From Lumbricus rubellus (lineage: Eukaryota; Annelida; Clitellata; Crassiclitellata; Lumbricidae), in contig OX243820.1 in the NCBI GenBank assembly GCA_945859605.1, forward strand, positions 28,403,708 through 28,467,707: a DNA stretch of 64,000 nucleotides. The letters are read 5' to 3'. Below, piece after piece: positions 12,614 through 25,768 of the stretch; position 1 is the stretch's first letter; every line of letters begins with the position of its first letter. The position numbers and the translations under genes were made by a program. The notes beneath the pieces were generated by a model. It was not told the origin of the DNA, made no database searches, and saw only the letters and a list, made by a program, of their open reading frames with translations.

Positions 12614-12712
12614 ATGAATTATCCGCGCAAGCGTCCGCCGCCGCCAGGGACCGCCGCCATGTTCTGGCGATGTTTGTGTTTCTTGCTGTTTTGTGTTTTA
12701 TTTTTTAAATAA
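12614..12712 (+). CDS. Candidate small ORF, 32 aa, basic-proline head and hydrophobic tail
   Basis: The ORF begins ATGAATTATCCGCG and reads MNYPRKRPPPPGTAA, then MFWRCLCFLLFCVLFFK and TAA. The second half would be a single membrane-spanning helix rich in Cys, Phe and Leu. A second in-frame ATG sits in a strong GCCGCCATG context. It lies at the end of a CpG-rich, repeat-poor stretch (about 12370-12680), which could be a promoter or first exon. No family was recognised, and the T-rich 3' half could produce the hydrophobic run by chance. Confidence 0.22.
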   Translation: MNYPRKRPPPPGTAAMFWRCLCFLLFCVLFFK

Positions 12713-13355
12713 TTATTTTTACGAGGGTCGGCATGGCAGTTGGGCCCGGATTTAGGATGCGATTTTTTACAGCCGATGCGAATTTCACTGTTAATAAATG
12801 CGGAGCGAAGTTTGCCAGTGAATCATTTGGCGGCCAAAAAATCTTTCAAAAACATCCCAAACCGATGTTGTCTTGTTTTGGCTTGCCTTTCAATCATCTT
12901 CTTGACTTTCATGGTCCTGGCTATCTTTCTTTTTTTAGCTCCAGGAGTGTCGTCTTTCCAATCTGAATATTTTTTCTTTTCCTCTGTGTTTCAATCTAAT
13001 ATTTTGTCTGCACGGGTTTTGTTATAAGCATGCCGTGGTGTAGTCAAGACAATCTCGAGAAAATCTGACGACGCAGCGAATGAGTTTGTCGATAGTGACC
13101 TGGGCTCAGATTTTAATCAGCGCTTTCGAAATTTTCGCGATGACGATTACAACGTTGAACCTTTTTGTATGTATCTCTTCCTTAGGTTTATACTCTGTTA
13201 TTTCTTTCTATCACTCCCAGAACTCTCGATCCTCCGTGGCCTAATAATATTCTAGGCGCAATTCATTCTCCAAAGTCATCAGCGAATGGTTAACGAAACA
13301 TAATCCTCTTCTACATCATTTAATTCACTTCTTCTTGTCTTCTTTTCCTATAGAT

Positions 13356-13549
13356 CAGGGCCGTTTTAAGTAATTTTTAGAACTGCACAACTCCTTTCCT
13401 TTCCCATCCTCCATGCATGGTGAATTACTTCTATTCGGAGGACAGTGACCTTTTTTGCTAGTTATAACTGTACAGAAGTACTTCTACAACTGCACAAATT
13501 CATTTACAACTGCACATTTTGTGTTCAACTGCACGTTAAAAAAGTCCTG
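13356..13549. mobile_element. hAT-like MITE (ACTGCACA family), TSD near CTATAGNN
   Basis: Starts CAGGGCCGTTTTAAG and ends GCACGTTAAAAAAGTCCTG. Flanks CTATAGAT and CTATAGCC match at 6 of 8 bases. The interior matches the copies at 474, 9773, 15408 and 38711. Confidence 0.8.
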
Positions 13550-14509
13550 CTATAGCCTAGATTTGTTCCTATTCCTACTCCTATTCGTCTATCTTCTCCC
13601 ATTCCTATTCCTCGCACATCTGCTTTCAACCTGCTCCTCATTCCATTCCTCTTAATCGTCCTCATCCTCCCCGTCCGAAAATTCTTCCCTGCATCTCAGC
13701 TTTTCCCACTTTCTGCTCCTCGTCCCTTTCTTCCTCCAACGACCATCGCTATACATCATTCCCCCTCTCGTCCTCAGCGGCAGATAAGAAGCTAATTGTG
13801 GTCAGAGCCTCCGAGTCCGCCGTCTGATGACTTCTGTCCTTCGATGTTTCTTCAGTAGCACAGTCTCCAGGGCACATTCCTTTTCCTAGCAACCGCCACC
13901 GTTCGCTCCATCCCTCCTTCCTTCCCTCCCTCCATCCCGCCCGCCTTCTTCCTTCCTGCTTTCCTTCGTCCCCGGTCCAGAGACAAATTCGTCGCCGAAG
14001 CTGTTATGGCGTCATTAATTTTTCATCGTTTTGCGCGTCTCTTAATTAAACACTCGTCGTCGTCGTAATTCGATCGATAAGTAAAACCGTTTCCCTATCT
14101 TCGCTCGCAGCCAGTCCGGCTCCTCGTCTCTCTCTTTCTCTCATCCGCTATTTTTTTTACATCCTCCTCACTAGCCGATTGATTCTACTCTTATTTCTGT
14201 TCCTTTAACAATCCTTCCTTCGTGCAGACCTCCCTTGTCCTTTCTTGTCCTGTAGCTCCATCCTGCTGTCCTCCCGAGTTCACGTCATCCGACCTCTTCC
14301 CTGCATGGTCTTCTATATAGCATGCGATTCTAAATTTTTCCAGTCAACTTATTCCTTCCTTCTTTCCTTCTTTTTTCCATCCATCCATCCTTTATTTTTC
14401 TCACTCTTTTACCTCAGTCAGTCTATCAGTCAGTTAATTCATCGGCCATGTGAATTATGCCTTCTTCAGCTGTTATAGCGTTTCGGCCCTCTTTATCATA
14501 CTGCTTTCC

Positions 14510-14745
14510 AGTGAGTGACTGAGCGAACCAGTGAGTGAGCGAGCGAGTAATTGATTGATTGAGTGTATAACTGAGTGAGTGAGTGCGTAAGCGACGAATG
14601 ATTGATTCAGTGAGTGAGTGCGTGAGCGAGAAGTGATTGAGTGAGTGAGGGAACAATTGAGCGAGTGCGTGCGTGCGTGAGTGAGTGAGTAAGCGAGTGA
14701 GTGAGCAAGCGAGCGATCAATCGACTGGTTACTTGGACGAATGTA
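14510..14745. repeat. Degenerate (TGAG)n
   Basis: gagtgagtgag with scattered substitutions. The HSLTHSL reading on the minus strand is a shadow. Confidence 0.9.
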
Positions 14746-15407
14746 TGGGTGGGTCACGGTGAGCATAGATGGGAAAACGGGTCGGTCGGTTAAGTCCAGC
14801 TCTGTTTTTTTCCTTTTTGGTCTTTACCCTCTTCCAGTAACGTATACATGTACATCTATTCTTTCTTCTTCGGACGCCTAAGTTGCATAAATTCCTCTCC
14901 GTTCTTTATTCCTTTCTCCTCAGAGGCTCATAAAATATCTTACTCTTTGTCTCAACTCGTCCTGCTTTTTTCCTCGAACACACATTCCTTCTTCCTAGAT
15001 TTATCTTCTCTTATTTTTCAATTCAATTGGTTTCAGTCATTCATTCATTTGAATCCAGATTAATTGCTATAGTGCCTCTTCAAGAGACCTACTAAGAGGT
15101 GCTCCCAGCCCAGATTAGCAGCTAAAGAATGATCTGAGATTCTGAAGGACTTATGACTCGCATGTGAGTTTAACATAGACATAAATCGCAGGTCTAGTGG
15201 GGGGAGGGGTCGGGTCATTCCAGATGGAGGGACCCGCAATCTAAAGGTTCGACGCCACGAGCGTATTTAGGGGGTGGTGCTACGAATTCAAAGCCCTCAA
15301 ATAAAATATTTCCGAATATTTTTACTTATTCTGTGTATTTTGCGGCCATACCCATTGGAACCCAGTCATAGTTTTTTGGCTTTTCCCTGTTCAACGCTGC
15401 CTAATGA

Positions 15408-15600
15408 CAGGGCTGTGTTTAAGGAATTTGTATAACTGCACAACCATTTCTTTCCTTTCCCATCCTCCATGGTAAATTACTTCCAATCGGAAGACATTGT
15501 CCTTTTTTCTAGTTTTAACTGTACAGAAGTGCTTCTACAACAGCACAAATCCATTTAGAGCTGCACATTTTGTGTACAACTGCACGTTAAAAAAGCCCTT
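15408..15600. mobile_element. hAT-like MITE (ACTGCACA family), TSD CCTAATGR
   Basis: 193 bp with CAGGGCTGTGTTTAAGG at the left and GTTAAAAAAGCCCTT at the right. Flanks are CCTAATGA and CCTAATGG. The interior block contains 'ccatggtaaattacttcc' as in its sister copies. Confidence 0.85.
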
Positions 15601-16599
15601 CCTAATGGAAATAATATTATGTGAGCTCGCGGGACGACAAGCTCCCCTCTGGCTGAAGAGCGTGTAGTTCGACGGACTGCGAGGTCAGAGGCAGGTCAAC
15701 AAAGATCAGACAATTAAGATGTATAGCGCAGTCAAGAGGATACCGTCAAGCAAGGGCGGCAACTCGGTATGGGAGATGTGCTAAGAACAGGGAGCCAGTG
15801 AAAAAGAACTTACATGCATAATACATGTAGTCAGAGACATGTATTTTAGTATATAGGCGGTCGATAGCAGCTGAAAGGTTTAGTTGCACTGCTGCATATA
15901 TTTAATAACTCCCACTCGTTGGTTCTTTAATTGTATTCTACAGGCGTTTGAAAATTATTTATGCTACTTCAATTCTAAGTTTCTGTCATTAGCCTAAGTC
16001 TGTAGCGTGTCCGATGAAACGCTATTTAAATAGACCTATGTCATTATGGCTACAATTGTATAATTCCTTTATTCCCTCTTCGATAGGCCTACTTCATTCT
16101 CCTCCCATCCCCATCCCGCTCCTCGTCCTCGTCCTGCTCCTCCTCTACTTCTGCGCACTCTCTTTCCATTATTATTCTTAGCATTCATTTTCTTCATCTA
16201 CACCTTTTTTTATTCTACTGCATGCGCATTATTCTTTGCATTGTTGCATCCCTATTCTTCCCATTCTTCTTTGCCTTCTTCGCATTCTTATTCTTCTTAG
16301 CATTCCTCCTCTTTTCGTCTTTCGCATTTTTGCATTCTTCTTCGCATTCTCCTTCGCATTCTTCTTCGCATTCTTCATCCGCCTTCCCATCTCTGCAGTG
16401 TTGTATCGATATGATCTGCAAACGACATGTCACCAACAAAACAATTGTCCGCAGCTGGCATCAGCCTTCTGCAGGTTTCTCTCCTCATCCCTCGTCTCAG
16501 CCCGTCTTCTACACCCTCTACACCTACCATCCCTGCCCATCCTAACAACTCCCTGCTCCTCTCATAACTCCTGCCCCACTCCCCTCGCACCCACCCCGG

Positions 16600-18450
16600 T
16601 GCGATGATCTATCGTGTCAACCATGGACTTCCGCCTATTTTTCCTCTGTCTTCGTTGGCGAATAGATCTATTCCCTCTTCCTTTCAAAGCTTAGCACTGC
16701 TCGCCTTTGCAAGGATGAAGAGCCACAAGCGGAAAGCCACAAATTTAGCCATGGATGTATGCAAAGCCATATGTTTCGAGCTTTAGACGTATACACAGAG
16801 ACACCGAACCGTACGCACACAGCAGACCAGCCAGACATAGACAGACGACGACCCGCAGAGACACGTGACTATGACATATAATTATTATTATGACATGGAC
16901 TCCACGTCTTATTAGCAGGCCACATGGAGGGACGTATAATTATGGTAGGTGTGGCATGAAATAGAGGCAGAAACGAGAGGGAAAGGTAGACCTACACAAA
17001 GCAAGAACAAACGGATAGACATACAGACAGACAGAAAATAGACAGACAGGCAGATATATATGCCCTATACAGACAAAGAGACAGATACTTTGTCTAGTAA
17101 TCGAAGCTATTCTGCCCGATTCCTCCCCTCCCCACTCTATCCGAATAGACAACCGACGTCTAACTGACGGCAGGTTAATGTGGGGCGTCCACAACAAGTC
17201 GTGGATTCGCATTTAGTTCTGACTTTGCAAGCGTTAGAAATGTAAATAATACAAATACAGTAGACCTATAATACTAAGTAACTATGTATAGAGGAAGTAC
17301 CATGCATTTATAATTTTATATACATAAACATATACCTATATGTTTGTAAAAAAAATGCATGGTACACAATTATTCATAATTATAATTATTATTATTATAC
17401 AATGTCATGTATAATTGTATATGATGAAATAAGAATATTCCTTAATTGGCCATCTACAAAGCCCATTGTAAGTAATTATAAGTAAGCAAGTATGTAGGCC
17501 TACTTTATTGGACCGCCTGCTAGCGCACTGTGGGACCATCAAATAAGAGCAATCTAAGCGAGTAAAATGAAAAAAAGTAATTAAAAATAATATGTAATTA
17601 AAATTAATAATCATCATGCGAAGCTACAAAGCATAATAGACATCTTTGAAGCTACGTGAGAGAGAAAGGATAAAACAGAAAAGAAGAAAAAACTGCAAAG
17701 TCACTTGAAAGGTGACAATTTTTTAAAATAACAGACATAGTCATACATGTATATATATTATATATATATATATATATATGCATATTGCATATATACGCAC
17801 ATTTTAAATTTATTATGCCATGTTGTGGTACGTCAAGTCACATCACATTACATCATCACATTGCATTAAATATAAGTATCGCCTAATATTCGATGCTATT
17901 ACAGGGCGGGGGCCTGAATAATTTAGCACGTAATTATATTCTGGCACGTTGTTCTTGCTCAATTATGACTGGAATATATTTGCGGGTCGTAATAAATGGT
18001 GGCGCACCGTATACTAAGGTTGACTGTGCAACGTAATGGCCGCCTGCATTATCAATCGCAGGCTTTTGAAAGCAGTCGGTATTAGATGGTTGGCGACGAC
18101 GGTGGACAGGGGGTGGGGTGGGGGGGGGGGGGGTGGGGGCGCTATTCTTCAGGGACAGCTGCTGTGTGGGAAGTGCTTACGCGGAAAGGCTTTCAGCGGA
18201 AATAATTACACGAATTCGGTGATAGGCGGTATGTCTTCCAACACAATGGAATAACACTGGAGTTGGTGGTAATACCACTTAGAATGGCTCGGCTGATCTA
18301 GATGCATGCACTTTGAAGCCCACCAGTGGTGTATAGATGCAGGAAGGAGTGAGGGAGGGAGGGTTATGGAGGAGGTTCGAACGCATCAGTTCTTCAAGTG
18401 CGAGAGGAGCTTAAGTAATTGTTTTGTTTTTGTACGAAACCAAATACATA
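16600..18450. other. No gene seen; AT-rich
   Basis: Unique AT-rich DNA with short CAGA and AT repeats, and a G-run at 18120-18135. No splice-supported coding exon was found. Confidence 0.5.
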
Positions 18451-18453
18451 TTT

Positions 18454-18632
18454 TAAGATAAGATAAGATAGGATGGATTGGATTGGATAGGATATGATAT
18501 GATAGGATAGGATAGGATATGATAGGATAGGATAGGATATGATAGGATAGGATAGAATATGATAGGACAGGACAGGACAGGACAACAGGATAAGATAAGA
18601 TAAGACAAGATTAGATAAGATAAGATAGGAAT
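18454..18632. repeat. (ATAGG/ATAAG)n pentamer array
   Basis: Degenerate gataggatag units, ending 80 bp before the MULE-like element. Confidence 0.95.
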
Positions 18633-18711
18633 ATTCGTGTTCATTGACCAATAGTTATCCGAATTTGGTGCACAAACTACGAACGATGACCCCAACTGCT
18701 ACGGGTTTAAT

Positions 18712-20073
18712 GGTGTCCGGACAATTCGGAGCGGGACAATTGGGAGTGGACAATTCGGACCGGACAATTCGGAGACGGACAATTTGGAGCGGATAATTCG
18801 GAGACGGACAATTGGGAGCGGACAATTGGGAGCGGACAATTCGGACCCGGACAATTCGGACCCGGACAATTTGGAGCGGACAATTTGGAGCGGACAATTC
18901 GAAGCGGACAATTCGGAGACGGACAACTCGGACCGGACAATTCGGAGACGGACAATTCGGGCCCGGACAATTCGGACCCGGACAATTCGGAGTGTATATA
19001 AAACAATTGTGTCGAATTGAAACATCAGAAACATCACATGCCTGCGTCAATCATAAGCAGTGTGGCAATAAAATACTTAAAATACAATTGTGTCGAATTG
19101 AAACATCACAGGCCTGCGTCGATCAAAAACAGTGTGGCAATAAAATACTTATACGGCACCAAACAAACGTCCTATACGATCTTCAAGACCCTGCATTCCA
19201 AAGCTTAAACTAAGCAACTGAAATTGTTAGTTAAATGCACTAATTTACCAATCTATAGGCAGCTCATTTAAATCATTGCAGTTTTCTTACAACCATATAG
19301 TCCTATTCCTTTATGCTTGTTAGTCAGGTTTCTGATTATAGCTAAACTATTATTATATTTTAATGCAACTTAAGGTTTACAATCTAACTTAAAGCAGGAG
19401 CCCTATGACTACTGCCAAATCATCGAAGACAAACGGGCAAAAGACATACGAACAAGTAGGCGTAGCCTACACGCAGACTAAGAGACGGTGGGGTGCTAAG
19501 CTGACTAATTTTAGTATTGACTCTAATGTGCAGTGGCCCATCCAGTCAACCTATTCTATTCAATTTTTGGACTTGTTAAGAGCCTCTTACAGTACCGGTA
19601 CAACCTAATCAGAGGCACTCCCAGTCCAAATGCGAAGAACTCCTGGAAAAAGAAAAGTCTTAAGACACCTGGCAGAAAAAGTAAAGCCTCCTGTAGGTCT
19701 ATTTGGGTGATGAAGATGGGTATGAAAATCTGAGTTTCATCATTAATTTTGACTGCTATGCATTGCCTGCTCAGAATTGTCCGCTCCAAATTGTCCGCTC
19801 CAAATTGTCCGGTCCGAATTGTCCGGTTCCGAATTGTCCGCTCCGAATTGTCCGGTTCCGAATTGTCCGCTCCGAATTGTCCGCTCCAAATTGTCCGCTC
19901 CGAATTGTCTGGGTCCGAATTGTCCGCTCCAGAATTTACTCCAAATTGTCCGTCTCCGAATTGTCCGCTCCGAATTGTCCTCTCCAAATTGTCCGGTTCC
20001 GAATTGTCCGTTCCGAATTGTCCGGTCCGAATTGTCCGCTCCCAATTGTCCCGCTCCGAATTGTCCGGGAACC
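18712..20073. mobile_element. Mutator-like element with tandem-repeat terminal inverted repeats
   Basis: The element is flanked by the exact 9-bp direct repeat GGGTTTAAT (18703-18711 and 20074-20082). The left arm (18716-18999) is about 20 head-to-tail units of CCGGACAATTCGGA-type sequence; the right arm (about 19771-20068) is the same array in inverse orientation. The outer ~60 bp of the arms match with about one mismatch after the first few bases, while inner units differ in number and order. The 770-bp core holds a ~70-bp direct duplication (19006-19150) and SINE-tail-like sequence near 19575-19630, but no recognisable transposase. A 9-bp target duplication plus long inverted termini fits the MULE superfamily. 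The assignment is by structure only. Confidence 0.7.
19006..19150. repeat. ~70-bp direct duplication inside the MULE-like element
   Basis: Two adjacent copies share caattgtgtcgaattgaaac, a cctgcgtc(a/g)atc block and cagtgtggcaataaaatact. They differ by small indels and a few substitutions. The duplication lies just inside the left tandem-repeat arm. Confidence 0.8.
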
Positions 20074-20099
20074 GGGTTTAATATGCGTGAACGAAGATT

Positions 20100-20706
20100 A
20101 AAGACAATGGCAGAGCTGGCTGCTACCACACACGTCCACAGGTGGCGGATACTGGAATGGCCTCTAGATATGTTGGTTAGCTGCGAAATAATCAGGTATA
20201 AAACCTGACGAAGTGGCAGTGGCGGACCAACAGCGGCAGGGCCAACAGGGCGCAGTGTGGGACAAGGGTGGCACCTTAATTGTCTCACATTTAAAAACTG
20301 CAGATGCCCTCAGACGGTCCTGTGACATGGTGAGTGCATGCCGCCATCAAATAAGCATGTGGTCCCCGCTGCCTTGTGGGTTGGTGACAACCAAAGGCTA
20401 GGTCCACGGCCGATAACTGTGGTTGACGTCAGGAAGGGCATCCGGTCAGAAAAAAACCACCACGCCTCAAATTTTCTCAATGGATTCGTTCTTCAACAGA
20501 ATCATGCGTGCAGATATTACAAGGACGCCGCAGCCGTGGGCGGCAGAAGAAGAGATGGAGTGACATGATTCAGCAGGACATGGAGGAGCTTCTTCATCTG
20601 AAAAAGGAAGACGCTGGAGACAGAACAACATGGAGACAAAGAATCCCAGTGGCTGACCCATCCTCAGCGAGGGAATAATCCTAGCTAGATGGAAAAGAAG
20701 AAGAAG
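20100..20706 (+). mobile_element. LINE 3' end fragment
   Basis: The terminal coding stretch 20541-20670 reads RQKKRWSDMIQQDMEELL, HLKKEDAGDRTTW and RQRIPVADPSSARE-stop, a pattern familiar from non-LTR ORF2 C-termini. It is followed by a GAAGAAGAAG tail. Upstream, gttgacgtcaggaagggcat resembles LINE 3' segments. The fragment begins right after the MULE-like element's right target duplication. Confidence 0.6.
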
Positions 20707-21097
20707 GTTAAAGACATGATAAGTGTATGGTTATTATACAGTGTAGGCCTACACACATAATAGAGATGAAAACTGCCAGACAACAGACAAATGGATAAGC
20801 CTACCAATGAACAACAGATTAACTATTAGTTGTTCTTATCGATTGCATTTTTTTATGTATGAAATTAAACCACAGGCCCACATTGTATATAGCCTATGTT
20901 TGCTTTGAATGTATGTATGAATGTATGCTTGTAAATCTTCATAATGTAGATAATAAGTGCGAGTGTACGCATGCATGTACGTTTCTCGTTCCATCATTTC
21001 CGTTACACTGCATCACATAGCAACGTGCATATTCACTACCACCGGCGCTATATAAATGTCTGTCCTGATTCATTGTCTTGGACGCCTTTTAACAGTT

Positions 21098-21178
21098 GTC
21101 GTCGTCGTCGTCGTCGTCGTCGTCGTTGTTCATCATCAACAAAACAATAAAGCAATCACTGATGATGATGATGATGAT
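21098..21178. repeat. (GTC)n and (GAT)n
   Basis: GTCGTC run 21098-21126, a spacer, then GATGAT at about 21160-21178. Confidence 0.95.
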
Positions 21179-21410
21179 ATGATTGATGTCTGCGTCCATC
21201 AGATACCAGCGCTCACTTGACGGCGCTCATTCGATGGAAAATCGAAACGTCATCCACGAACGTTGTCTCCAATCATCCAAACGAAAATCTGATAGCATCT
21301 TGGGATACTACTACTATCGTGCAGTACACGACGTCTGTCCGTATTAGACAACTGCGCCATCTTATCTCTGTGCCCGGTGCTTCCATGGAGATAATGAATA
21401 TTCATGTTTG

Positions 21411-21418
21411 TGACGTCA
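21411..21418 (+). promoter_or_regulatory. CRE (TGACGTCA) in candidate promoter
   Basis: This is a perfect palindromic CREB/ATF site, 30 bp before the ATG of the candidate exon at 21448. An inverted YY1-like GCCATCTT lies near 21356 and a forward AAGATGGCGG overlaps the ATG. The cluster resembles TATA-less housekeeping promoters. The motifs are seen directly; the function is inferred. Confidence 0.4.
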
Positions 21419-21447
21419 CTGCTGTTGTGGAGGGAGCTTCGTAAAAG

Positions 21448-21521
21448 ATGGCGGATGGTGGTGGTTGTTTAAGGACATCTAGGGAAGTTTATTATTTTGG
21501 TGGCACCTTTGAGCTGCGTTA
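21448..21521 (+). CDS. Candidate first coding exon (24 codons, phase 2)
   Basis: The sequence AAAAGATGGCGG gives a start codon overlapping a YY1-type element. The frame reads MADGGGCLRTSREV, then YYFGGTFELR, and runs into TTA|GTAAGT, an almost ideal splice donor (21522-21527), so the exon would be 74 nt and end in phase 2. Without splicing the frame stops at once (TAG across the junction). The upstream 230 bp holds a CRE and an inverted YY1 site and is low in simple repeats. I do not recognise the peptide and found no convincing second exon downstream, where GA and CAGA repeats begin within 1 kb. It could be chance. Confidence 0.35.
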
Positions 21522-22259
21522 GTAAGTCTGTCTCTATTTCTGGTTCGCAAGCTATTAAGAACATATTCTATTTAATCGAGGGTTCTCCATGCCAGGCCGG
21601 GGTGAGCCATTCCTCGAAGTTGAGCCTTACATGTTCACACTTGTAGCCATTTTATATCGTTGCAACTTAAGGTGAGAAACAGGCCAATGAGAACGTTCAA
21701 ATGGTTACCATGGACGCGCGTGTAATGCCAATATGCAACTCGGTCTTTTTGGCATTCAATTGGTCCCAAAGTCTCGTAATCCTCGCCGGTTTAAAGGTTG
21801 TATGCCTACATCCGTTCTGAGGAAAAGTCTTTGAAGGGCGTATGCCCTCGAGTGGACCCCCACCATCAGCTCAGCCCGCCTTTCTCTCTCTGTAGTCTTC
21901 CTTCGCTTTCTTTCGTCTCAAATCCTGCCTTTTCTCAAAGGCTTTTGCTGACAGAGGCGCGTTACAAATAATCCCATACAATACAATACAATGCTGCTGA
22001 GCTGATGATCGTGTCAACGGCAAAGAAATCGCATTTTGCATCGGAGAAAGTAACGGAGTCGTCGACAGCGTGCAGGCTGACCAAGAACACGCACTTTACT
22101 AACTACTGTCGCCACACATACATATAAACTGGCGACCGATCCAACGGAAATTACATGCACGACCTCTCTTCGTTTAGGGCCACGCCTGAACTGGCATCGG
22201 GCGCCGGAGAGTCGCCAACTGTCCTTTGTTGTCGGCAGACTAACTGTGGAGGCGACGGG

Positions 22260-22860
22260 CAAAGGGCGGGACAGCGAGGAAGTGAGGATGAAGAGAGGGA
22301 GTGGAATTGGGAGGAGAGGATGTGTAGAGATGGAAACAGGATTTAGCGCAACGGAGTTGGAGGAGAGGAAGAAGGGAGGATGTGAGTGAACGAATTGGAG
22401 TAAAAAGAATCGGAAAAATAAATGAAGGTGGGGGAAAGGGAGAGGTCATTTAGAGAGAGAGAGCATGGGGGTGATGAACTTGAGAGAGAGAGAGAGACAG
22501 ACAGTGACCGAGACAGAGACAGAGACAGACAGAGAGACAGTGAGAGCGAAAGAGAGAGAGTCAGAGAGACAGATAGCAGAGAGAGAGAGAGAGAGAGAGA
22601 CAGGGAGAGTAAGAGGGAGAGCGAGAGGGAGACGGAGGGAGAGAGGGAGAGCGAGAGGGAGAGGGAGAGGGAAATGTAGATGGAGAGGGAGAGGGAGATG
22701 GAGAAAGAGAAGGAGAGGGAGATGGAGAAAGAGAGGGAAAGGGAGAAGGAAAAGGAGGGCGAGAGGGAGGAGAAGGAGAAAGAGAGAGAGAGCGAGAGGG
22801 AGAGGCAGAGGCAGAGGGAGAGGGAGAAGGAGAGAGTGGGAGAGGGAGATAGTAGGATGA
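22260..22860. repeat. GA-rich tract with GACAGA sections
   Basis: About 600 bp of purine-rich simple sequence. Confidence 0.96.
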
Positions 22861-23127
22861 GATGGGGAGAGGTGTGTGATGAGGAACAACAAGAAGCTCA
22901 GAATAGAACGGTAGAAACAAGAAGAAGGCGAAACGAAATGATGAGTCGAGAGAGGAAAAGGCGATCAATAATATAATCTGAGAGAAAAAGAAACAAGACT
23001 TGGGGAAGTGTCTGGAAATGAAGAATAAAATACTCGAAGGAGTTGAGATAAAGGGACGAAAATTGCCGACTGCGCTGATTATTCACAGTCGGTCGGAGTT
23101 ATCTGATGAACTGTCGGCGGGTAAATT

Positions 23128-24090
<963 letters not shown>

Positions 24091-25018
24091 AAACCGATGA
24101 ACTGATTTGTTTTCCGCTTGCGGGCCAGCAGTTGGACGAGAAGGGCAGGCAGTCAGACACACAGACACACACAGAAAGACAGACAGACAGGCAAGCAGGC
24201 AAAGGCGCCCACATACCCAGACAATCCATCGGGAACGAAAAGCGAATGTCAAAGGTTGGAGCTGCAGGGTCGATATATGAAGTTATCGCCTTCGTTCTTC
24301 TCGCCATTTCCTGGCAAATGGATCCAAATCAGCTTTTATGCTTCGACTAAGCGAATGTATTACTCCAAAGTGCTGCTACAGTCGGCGGCGGACACTCCGC
24401 TCAAACGACGGACAAACTATGCATGCCGTTCAAGCTTTCAGACTATATTCTCCAATCCAATAGGACTCCTTAAGGAAACATTTAACACCGGTGTGGTGTT
24501 GCATGCATTTTTCTTTGACCCTGGGCGGAAGCGGTTCTAAAAATTATTGTTGTCATTGGCTCACGTGAAAAAGTGACGTGATTCATGACGTCAGATGGTA
24601 AATATCATTGATATGTAGTATATTAGTTACTGGATAGCTAATTGCTTGTGAAAGTTCAGATTATCGTTCACTCAAGGATATCTCAGGATTCTTTGGGGCA
24701 AAGTCAAGAATTACTTGGAGCAAATCCCAGGATTCATAGAGGCAAACCATAGCAAAGGATAGGCGGCACAACACTCCGCTTTATAACGCAAATTTCTCGG
24801 CAACGATAAAAATTGTTTAAAACCAGCCTAGGGCTTTTGAGTTGAGTGACATCCAAAACAATCAACCTAACTGTATTTAGCGGCCGCTGACCAGATTTCT
24901 TGAAGATTTCCCTTTAAGTTAAAGTTGACGAATTTAACATGAGTTTACATACATGTACATGAACAAGCGCTCGCCTCCTTGACAGGAAGTCACGTGTGAT
25001 TCGCCATCGGCCAAGGAC

Positions 25019-25020
<2 letters not shown>

Positions 25021-25071
<51 letters not shown>
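25021..25071. repeat. (AT)n
   Basis: About 50 bp of perfect AT dinucleotide. Confidence 0.98.
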
Positions 25072-25072
<1 letters not shown>

Positions 25073-25404
25073 GAAGCTTTAGCTATCCAGTAAACTTAAT
25101 AAGCGCACATATCAATGGTAAAATCAAGTTCAAATACATAGCGCTAAGTCAACGCATGTCCCGTTCCGACCAAAGACATTAAATGCACCAAATACTTCAT
25201 TCTCTGTCAAAGATAAAATAAAATGGTGAGCGCAAGAAAGCAAATTTGCGTGACAATCCTATGGTTCAACATTCGCTCAAGTCAAATTCTTAGGCGCTCA
25301 ATTATGGAAATTTTACTTGTGGGCCAAGTGCCTCTTTTCTCTGTCTCAATAGGCCACCACTTTTCTCTCTCTTGGTTTAAACGTACTGGGACGCCTCTTA
25401 TTGG

Positions 25405-25768
25405 TATGCACTGTGAGAGGCGCAATATAAATTTATAAATACAATACAGTGCAATCATTGCGATGCAATATAATACAATATATACAATGCAATGCAGTAC
25501 AGTACAATACAATACAACACAAAACAGTACAATGCAACACAATACAGTACGATACAATACAATAAAATGCAATGCCATACAATAGAGTACAATATAATAC
25601 AGTACAATACCGTACATTACAAAACAATACAACACAACACAATATTATAATGCAGTACGATTCAATAGGCCTACAATGCAATAAAATACAATGCAATACC
25701 GTACGATACAATACAATACAGTATATACAATACAACACAAAACAATGCAATACAATACAACACAGTAC
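25405..25768. repeat. Retroposon tail plus (CAATA)n array at the exon 2 donor
   Basis: A tail-like gagaggcgcaatataaatttata (25413-25436, in pieces) leads into a degenerate ACAAT pentamer array that runs up to the protocadherin exon 2 donor. On the gene strand the intron therefore starts inside the array. Confidence 0.85.

Noticed and set aside
12733..13027. Two overlapping open frames in a MITE-like, G-C-patch region
   Set aside because: The sequence resembles degenerate 'gggcccggatttagg' transposon DNA; the frames lack any protein feature.
24118..24540. 140-codon + strand frame
   Set aside because: It begins in CAGA repeat, and the non-repeat half shows no domain, splice site or codon pattern.
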